A stretch of 64,000 nt of DNA from HGM12587 sp045128635 (GTDB lineage: Bacteria > Bacillota > Clostridia > Lachnospirales > Lachnospiraceae): positions 44,639 through 108,638 of the forward strand of contig JBGVRS010000066.1 of the NCBI GenBank assembly GCA_045128635.1, in the 5' to 3' direction. Below, in pieces: positions 59,084-64,000 of this stretch (position 1 is the stretch's first letter; each line of letters opens with the position of its first letter). The notes under the pieces were generated by a model. It was not told the DNA's origin. It searched no databases and was given only the letters and a program-made list of their open reading frames with translations. The position numbers were made by a program, and so were the translations under genes.

Positions 59084-60274
59084 ATGATTAGTAATGGTTT
59101 TACCTACGTAGCATTTCTTATGTGCTTAGCAGGTCTTCTGCTCGCAGCAGAAAAATATACCAATTGGAAAGTCTTTAAATGGGTTCCACCATTGGTATGG
59201 ATTTATGTACTGAATATGTTTTTCTGTACATTTGGAGTTTTCAACTTCGCAGACAGCGGTGCTCAGGCAGCGTACTCAGGATTAAAGAATAACATTCTTT
59301 ATGCAATGATTTTCGTAATGTTACTTCGTTGTGATATTAAGAAACTTGCAAAACTTGGTGGACGTATGGCAGCCATCTTCTTAGGTGGTTCCGTATCCAT
59401 CATGCTTGGTTTCATTGTAGCATTTATTATTTTCAAAGGCGCTCTTGGCGGCGGCGAATTAACATGGCCGGCAATGGCAGCTCTTTGTGCTTCTTGGATC
59501 GGCGGTTCAGGAAACATGGCAGCAATGGAATCTGCATTCCCAATTGATCCAGGTACATATGGATGCGCCCTTGCAGTAGATACAGTTTACTACTCAGTAT
59601 GGATCGCATTACTTCTGATCATGGTTAACCATGCACACAAATGGGATAACGCAGTAAAAGCTGATAAATCCAAACTTGAAGCAGTAGCTGAAGCTGCAGC
59701 AAAAGAAGTTGCAAATGAAAAGAAAAAAGCAACATCTGCTGACTGGATTTTCTTAATTGGTGTTTCTTTAGCAGTATCCGCACTTTCACAGTGGGTTGGC
59801 GGCGTGATGAATGATGGCCTTTGCGCAATCGGTCTTGATATGTTCGGTGCAAGCACAATGACAACAGTATTTGTATCTGTTCTTGGTCTTGTTTGTGCAC
59901 AGACAAAACTTGGTAAAGTTCCAGCAGTAGAAGAACTTTCAAGTGTATACCTTTACCTGGTAGTTTCTTTACTTGCTTCTAAAGCTTCTTTAGTAGATTT
60001 AGTAAGTGCTCCAATGTGGATCGTAGCTGGTCTTGTTGTATTAGTAATCCACGTAGTAGTGATGTTCGTATTATCTAAATTATTCCACTGGGATCTTTGC
60101 ATGGTTTCTACAGCATCCCTTGCAAACATTGGTGGTAGTGCATCCGCTCCAATCGTAGCATCCGCATACAATGCAGCATATGCTGGTATCGGTGTATTAA
60201 TGGGTGTATTTGGTGCAGCAATCGGTAACTTCTGTGGTATAGCAATTGCATATATTTTGCAGATATTCTGCTAA
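59084..60274 (+). CDS. DUF819 family membrane protein
   Basis: 396 residues with about 10-11 membrane helices. Gly/Ser-rich helix motifs ASWIGGSGNMAAMESAFPIDPGTYG (about 145-170) and ASLANIGGSASAPIVASAYN (about 345-365) are the family's paired signatures and suggest a transporter fold of the cation/proton-antiporter type. A charged loop lies between (KLEAVAEAAAKEVANEKKK). Substrate unknown. Strong promoter, monocistronic with terminator at 60305-60334. Confidence 0.9.
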   Translation: MISNGFTYVAFLMCLAGLLLAAEKYTNWKVFKWVPPLVWIYVLNMFFCTFGVFNFADSGAQAAYSGLKNNILYAMIFVMLLRCDIKKLAKLGGRMAAIFLGGSVSIMLGFIVAFIIFKGALGGGELTWPAMAALCASWIGGSGNMAAMESAFPIDPGTYGCALAVDTVYYSVWIALLLIMVNHAHKWDNAVKADKSKLEAVAEAAAKEVANEKKKATSADWIFLIGVSLAVSALSQWVGGVMNDGLCAIGLDMFGASTMTTVFVSVLGLVCAQTKLGKVPAVEELSSVYLYLVVSLLASKASLVDLVSAPMWIVAGLVVLVIHVVVMFVLSKLFHWDLCMVSTASLANIGGSASAPIVASAYNAAYAGIGVLMGVFGAAIGNFCGIAIAYILQIFC

Positions 60275-60304
60275 TACATAAGAGTTATTAATTAAACTTC
60301 ACAG

Positions 60305-60334
60305 GGCTGTCGCGTTTTGGCGCGGCAGCCTTTT
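60305..60334 (+). terminator. Terminator of the DUF819 gene
   Basis: GGCTGTCGCG / CGCGGCAGCC stem (60305-60314, 60321-60330) with a G-T pair, 6-nt loop and TTTT. Confidence 0.88.
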
Positions 60335-60356
60335 CTACTATTTAAGGAGAAGATTT

Positions 60357-61742
60357 ATGAAAATTAATGATCATTTTAAATATTTAAATATTGGGCTGCC
60401 GGAAGATATCTTACGCAGAAAAATGCACGGAGATTTTGAGGGAGCCATCCGTCTGATCGATCAGAAACTCGGACAGGATATTCCGGAGGCTTTAAGAAGC
60501 TGCCTGATCGTATAGAGAGAAATTATTTCCAGAGTGGAAGCGGACTATCCTTACACAAAGGAAGAAGCAATTGCAATCATCCGTGAACACATTTCGGATT
60601 TTGAAGAGGCAGAATTTGATGAAAGAGTAGATAACGGGAGAATCCGCTGGATTTATGCGAATGGAGAAATGCGTATTTTTAACCGATTTTTCCAGTCTAT
60701 GGTAAAAGCGGATCTGCCATTTGCAGCCCGTGCAGGCGTTTCCCTTCCGGGTGTAGAAAGTAATGTGAACAAAAACGTGGTAGGTCTGTTGGACAGAAGT
60801 ATGCAGAAGATGAAGGAAAATGGTCATATGACCAGCCGCATTCGTATCCGTGCGTCTGTAAAAGTGAAAGATGAAGTTTTTGAAAAAGGAATGTTCATCC
60901 GTGCTCATCTGCCTATTCCTGCCATGTGTGAGCAGCAGACAGATATTAAAATTGAAAAAATGTATCCGGAAAACGGGATGATCGCACCACTGGATGCTCC
61001 ACAGCGTACGATTTGTTGGGAAGAGAACATGGAAGAAAACCATGAATTCTGGGTAGAATATTCCTACCTTCATAGAGCAGAGTTTCATGATACAGAAAAT
61101 ATGGGACCATCTGACACGGTACAGCCAAAATTCTTTGTACATGAAGAAGCGCCTCATATCGTGTTTACACCATACATTAAGGAACTTGTAAAAACACTGA
61201 CAAAAGGCGTGACAGATCCATTAGAAAAAGCACGTATTTTCTATGATTTTATTACATTAAATATGAAGTATACTTTTATGCCGGCATATTTTGGTCTGGA
61301 AAATATCGCAGAAACCTGTGCAAGAGACTACACAGGAGACTGTGGTGTATTTGCATTGTTATTTTTAACATTGTGTCGTTGTGCCGGAATTCCGGCATGC
61401 TGGCAGAGTGGATTGACAGCAGAACCTGATTTTTGTGGCGGTCATGACTGGGTGCGCTTCTACGTAGCACCACATGGATGGATGTTTGCAGATACTTCTT
61501 ATGGAACAGGCGCGGTGCGTTTGGAAAAAGAAGAAAGACGTAAATTCTACTTTGGAAACTTAGATCCATACCGTATGGTGGCAAACAGTGAATTTATGGC
61601 ACCGTTTACCATTGATAAGGATCACTGGAGAGCTGATCCATATGATAATCAGCTGGGAGAAATGGAAACAACGGATAGAGGCTTACGGTATGAAGAATTT
61701 ATTCGTAATAAAGAAACACTTCTTTGCGAAGAAGTGGTATAA
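60357..61742 (+). pseudogene. Transglutaminase-like protein gene with an internal stop
   Basis: ATG 60357 behind AAGGAG opens a frame that ends at TAG 60513-60515 after 52 codons; the same frame then continues to 61742. Without the stop the product would be about 461 residues. The second part (from GTG 60534) holds a transglutaminase-like core: TGDCGVFALLFLTLCRCAGIPACWQSG (catalytic Cys), GGHDWVRFYVAPHGW (His) and FADTSYG (Asp). Sequence near the TAG (60498-60522) looks like it has lost bases in a GA repeat. Either a recent pseudogene, or a shorter product from an internal start, or stop read-through. The protein would be cytosolic; substrate unknown. Confidence 0.75.
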
Positions 61743-61806
61743 TAGCTTTTAGTGAGCATTTGTGGTTCGCAAAGGATATCTTGTGAAGCATACAGAGGAG
61801 AAGACA

Positions 61807-62290
61807 ATGAGGAAGAAACTACTGTTTGGCATTATTTTCAGTATCTGCTGTTTGGTTACGGCATGTGGGAAAACAAGTGATGTGTCAGTGAATACGGATC
61901 AAAAGTTAAAATGGCTCCAGTTAGACAGGACATCGTAGAACAGTTTGATGACCCAAGAGAATGGGCTATCACACCAGACGCACTGTTGTTAACGGACCTT
62001 ACAAAATGACAAGCTACCAGTCTAAAAACCAGATCGTTAACATCGGAACAACAAACGAATCAAGATACAACAACCCTGAATACGATGCATTAATCAATGC
62101 AGCAGCTCAGGAACTTGATTTAACAAAGAAACTTGAAATCTTAAGACAGGCTGAAGATATGGTAATCGCTGATCTTCCAATCATCCCAGTATACAGCTAT
62201 GCAAACGTAGTTGCAGTACAGGATCACATTGATAACTTCATCCAGGATACATCAGGACTTATCAAATTCGAATACATGACACTTAAATAA
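61807..62290 (+). pseudogene. Peptide ABC transporter substrate-binding lipoprotein, gutted
   Basis: 61807-61938 encodes 43 residues beginning with a lipoprotein signal (MRKKLLFGIIFSICCLVTACGK, lipobox VTAC) and ending at a TAG. Then, in shifting frames, fragments typical of OppA/DppA follow: VRQDIVEQFDDPREWAITPDA, then NGPYKMTSYQSKNQIV and the C-terminal YNNPEYDALINAAAQELDLTKKLEILRQAEDMVIADLPIIPVY (61961-62290). Some 400 residues between signal and C-terminus are missing. Not functional as a binding protein. Confidence 0.85.
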
Positions 62291-62314
62291 GTAAAGTTTA
62301 TGTGCAAAATAAAT

Positions 62315-62342
62315 GGAGCGGGAAATTTCCCGCTCCGTTTTT
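62315..62342 (+). terminator. Terminator after the binding-protein relic
   Basis: Perfect 11-bp GC-rich palindromic stem GGAGCGGGAAA / TTTCCCGCTCC followed by GTTTTTTG. Still intact although the gene is not; may also stop the converging M18 gene. Confidence 0.88.
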
Positions 62343-62378
62343 TGTTTGCCCCAAGGGCAGAGTTTTTAATGAAGTTGC

Positions 62379-63680
62379 TTAATTTTCAAAGAACGCTTTT
62401 GCAAATTGTGCAAGAGCTACCTGGTCTTTTAATCCTGTCATTTCACAGGAAGAATGCATTGCCAGAAGACCAACACCTAAATCAGCAGTTCTCATTGGTA
62501 AATGAGAAGAAGATACGGATGCAATTGTCCCACCGCCCTTTACGTTAGAATGTTTTACAAAACGCTGAACCGGAATCTCTTCACGGCCGCAAAGATCAAG
62601 TAAGGAACCAAGAATTTCCGCATCCCATGCATAAGATTGGTTGCTTGCTGATTTTAAGACAAAACCTTTGTTTAATACAGGGAAGTTTGTAATATCCTGT
62701 AATGCAGGGTGGTTTGGATGGTAAGCATGAGCTACATCCACGGAAATCATCAGACCATCAGAAATGTCTGCCATGCAATCTACAGTATTTTTACCAAATG
62801 ACTGCCAGATTTTCTGGATGATAATGTTGGCCAGTGTAGAGTCAGCTCCCTGTTTGCTGACGTTTCCGATTTCTTCGTTATCGAATAAACAAACGAGATT
62901 TACGCGGTCAGCGTTGTTGCTGTTAATCAGTCCATGAATTAATGCAGAGCAGGAAGTAATGTCATCCAGACGTGGCGCAGAGATAAATTCTTCCTTAATG
63001 CCTACCAGTTTTGGCTTATCTAAGTTATAAATACATAAATCGTAATCTAAAATATCATTCGCATCCACACCAAGCTTGTCTGCAAGTAAATCCACAAATT
63101 TTGTATCTTTATTTAATACTTCATCTACCATTCCAAGCATTGGAAGTAATTGCTTCTGATTGTCGATTGGAGCACCTTTTTCATTGACTTCGCGATTCAT
63201 ATGAATCGCAAGATTTGGTAAATATAACACCGGTGCGTTAAAGTCAATTAAGTGGCTAACCGGTTTGTCATAGCGTTCCCCACGGGTCACAACCTTACCA
63301 GCAAGAGAAAGTGGACGGTCAAAGAAGGTACTAAGGATTGGTCCGCCGTAAAGCTCTGTGTTTAACTGCATGTAACCGTGAGAAAATATTTCCGGATTTG
63401 GTTTCACCTTGATTGCCGGGAAATCCGTGTGGGCACCACCGATGTGGATGCCGTTTGAAAGGTCACAGTTTTCACCTACAGTAAATGCGTAAAGTGTGGT
63501 GTCAAATGGAATGCAAAAATAGCGTCCGCCTTTTTCTAAATTCCATGTTTCTTTTAATTTCAGTTCCGTAAAACCTGCTTCACATAAGACCTTTTTGGTG
63601 TGGTCGATTACGTGGAAAGCGGAGGTTCCGGATTTTAAATATTCAAAAAGCTGTTGTACTTCGATAGGTAAACGGTTCAT
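62379..63680 (-). CDS. M18 family aminopeptidase
   Basis: 433 residues, normal for M18. Metal and catalytic motifs: GIHIGGAHTDFPAIKVKP (His/Asp), CLFDNEEIGNVSKQGADSTL (Glu-Glu), ISVDVAHAYHPNHPAL (Asp) and LPMRTADLGVGLLAMHSSCEM (His) at the C-terminus. Cytosolic di-zinc aminopeptidase preferring acidic N-termini. GGAGAATTCC site. Seventeen bp after the rhodanese gene and probably in the same operon. Confidence 0.94.
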   Translation of the reverse strand: MNRLPIEVQQLFEYLKSGTSAFHVIDHTKKVLCEAGFTELKLKETWNLEKGGRYFCIPFDTTLYAFTVGENCDLSNGIHIGGAHTDFPAIKVKPNPEIFSHGYMQLNTELYGGPILSTFFDRPLSLAGKVVTRGERYDKPVSHLIDFNAPVLYLPNLAIHMNREVNEKGAPIDNQKQLLPMLGMVDEVLNKDTKFVDLLADKLGVDANDILDYDLCIYNLDKPKLVGIKEEFISAPRLDDITSCSALIHGLINSNNADRVNLVCLFDNEEIGNVSKQGADSTLANIIIQKIWQSFGKNTVDCMADISDGLMISVDVAHAYHPNHPALQDITNFPVLNKGFVLKSASNQSYAWDAEILGSLLDLCGREEIPVQRFVKHSNVKGGGTIASVSSSHLPMRTADLGVGLLAMHSSCEMTGLKDQVALAQFAKAFFEN

Positions 63681-63697
63681 AGGAATTCTCCTTGTCT

Positions 63698-63991
63698 TTA
63701 ATTTGTTTCTACCTCTCCATGATAATCCATGATACCACCGATTTCAATAATATTTGTGTATCCAAGTTTTACAAGTTTCTTGGCAGCCTGCTTGCTTCGG
63801 TTGCCGCTTCGGCAGTACACGTAAATACGCTGCTCTTTGTCAGGGAGTTCTGCAATTTCATCTTTTCCGATAGATTCATTTGCGACATTGATGGCACCAG
63901 GAATGTGTCCATCATTATATTCTTCGATAGTTCTTACATCTAATAAAATGTAATTTTCTTCCTTTGCCATCTGGGAAAGCGCTTTATACAT
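63698..63991 (-). CDS. Rhodanese-like sulphurtransferase domain protein (may begin outside the window)
   Basis: 97 residues from ATG 63991, 9 bp from the window edge, so the start and ribosome site cannot be judged. Single rhodanese domain: YILLDVRTIEEYNDGHIPGAINVAN and the active-site loop VYCRSGNRSKQAAKKL with catalytic Cys. Probably moves sulfane sulphur; partner unknown. Upstream of the M18 aminopeptidase on the same strand. Confidence 0.9.
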   Translation of the reverse strand: MYKALSQMAKEENYILLDVRTIEEYNDGHIPGAINVANESIGKDEIAELPDKEQRIYVYCRSGNRSKQAAKKLVKLGYTNIIEIGGIMDYHGEVETN

Positions 63992-64000
63992 GGAAAGCTG

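Noticed and set aside
60492..61157. 221-codon minus-strand frame
   Set aside because: Antisense of the transglutaminase-like gene; composition (Phe/His/Arg rich) is typical of a shadow frame.
1..64000. tRNA or rRNA genes
   Set aside because: No cloverleaf with TTCGA-type T-loop and CCA-ready stem, and no rRNA-like tract, was noticed on reading; a tRNAscan run would be needed to exclude them firmly.

Overview
The window looks like a low-GC Gram-positive chromosome of a Lachnospiraceae-type gut Clostridium relative. Evidence: AT-rich codon use, typical GGAGG ribosome sites, a monoderm Tad/Flp pilus set with no secretin, TnpV/TnpX-type Tn4451 relatives, arrays of large serine recombinases, DUF4367 anti-sigma proteins, an RlmD with a lineage-typical C-terminal extension, and Na+-coupled amino-acid carriers. 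Genus cannot be fixed by eye. No rRNA, tRNA or CRISPR array was seen.

Left region (1-13 kb) is a heavily rearranged accessory zone. It holds an IS66 relic, a complete IS66-type element with perfect ends and target duplication inserted in an older transposase relic, a deleted group IIC-like intron sitting just after a terminator hairpin, and an IS200-type element. Between these sit the parts of what I read as one lysis regulon: a TcdR/UviA-like alternative sigma factor (10797-11333), a BhlA/UviB-like holin (12172-12396) and two leaderless endolysins with peptidoglycan-binding domains (1203-2069, 6866-7639). All four genes carry the same promoter form, TTTACA, exactly 16 nt, then CTCTTT or CTCCTT, the type used by the TcdR/BotR/TetR/UviA sigma group. 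An independent XRE / ECF sigma / DUF4367 / secreted-protein operon (8461-10553) lies in the same zone.

13.5-27.5 kb carries a Tad/Flp pilus operon (ATPase, two membrane platform proteins, small pilin with an attenuator behind it, two TadE/F-like pseudopilins, CpaB-like protein, large InlB-repeat surface protein, TadV prepilin peptidase), then a MazF-like toxin, a small protein and three consecutive large serine recombinases. It ends in the 3' stump of an S8 peptidase gene, which probably marks the right attachment site of an integrated element.

27.6-36 kb is a housekeeping stretch: NSS transporter; PHP phosphoesterase-yerC-pepD operon; pcrA; a small acidic membrane protein; rlmD. 36-47 kb is a second mobile element (tnpV at the left, a TnpX-like serine recombinase at the right) carrying an ECF sigma/anti-sigma pair, a ParM/ParR partition pair, a glycosyltransferase with an AbrB-like regulator, a tyrosine phosphatase, a STAND NTPase and a DUF1016 nuclease. 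The parMR operon and the STAND gene share the same 11-bp iterated repeats.

47-64 kb returns to chromosomal genes, several broken: a truncated AraC regulator, a small HPr-like protein, a truncated adhE, an intact AraC regulator divergent from a complete GDP-L-fucose operon (manC, gmd, fcl, manA, phosphomannomutase), an AGCS amino-acid symporter, a DUF819 membrane protein, a transglutaminase-like gene with an in-frame TAG, a gutted peptide-binding lipoprotein, an M18 aminopeptidase and a rhodanese.
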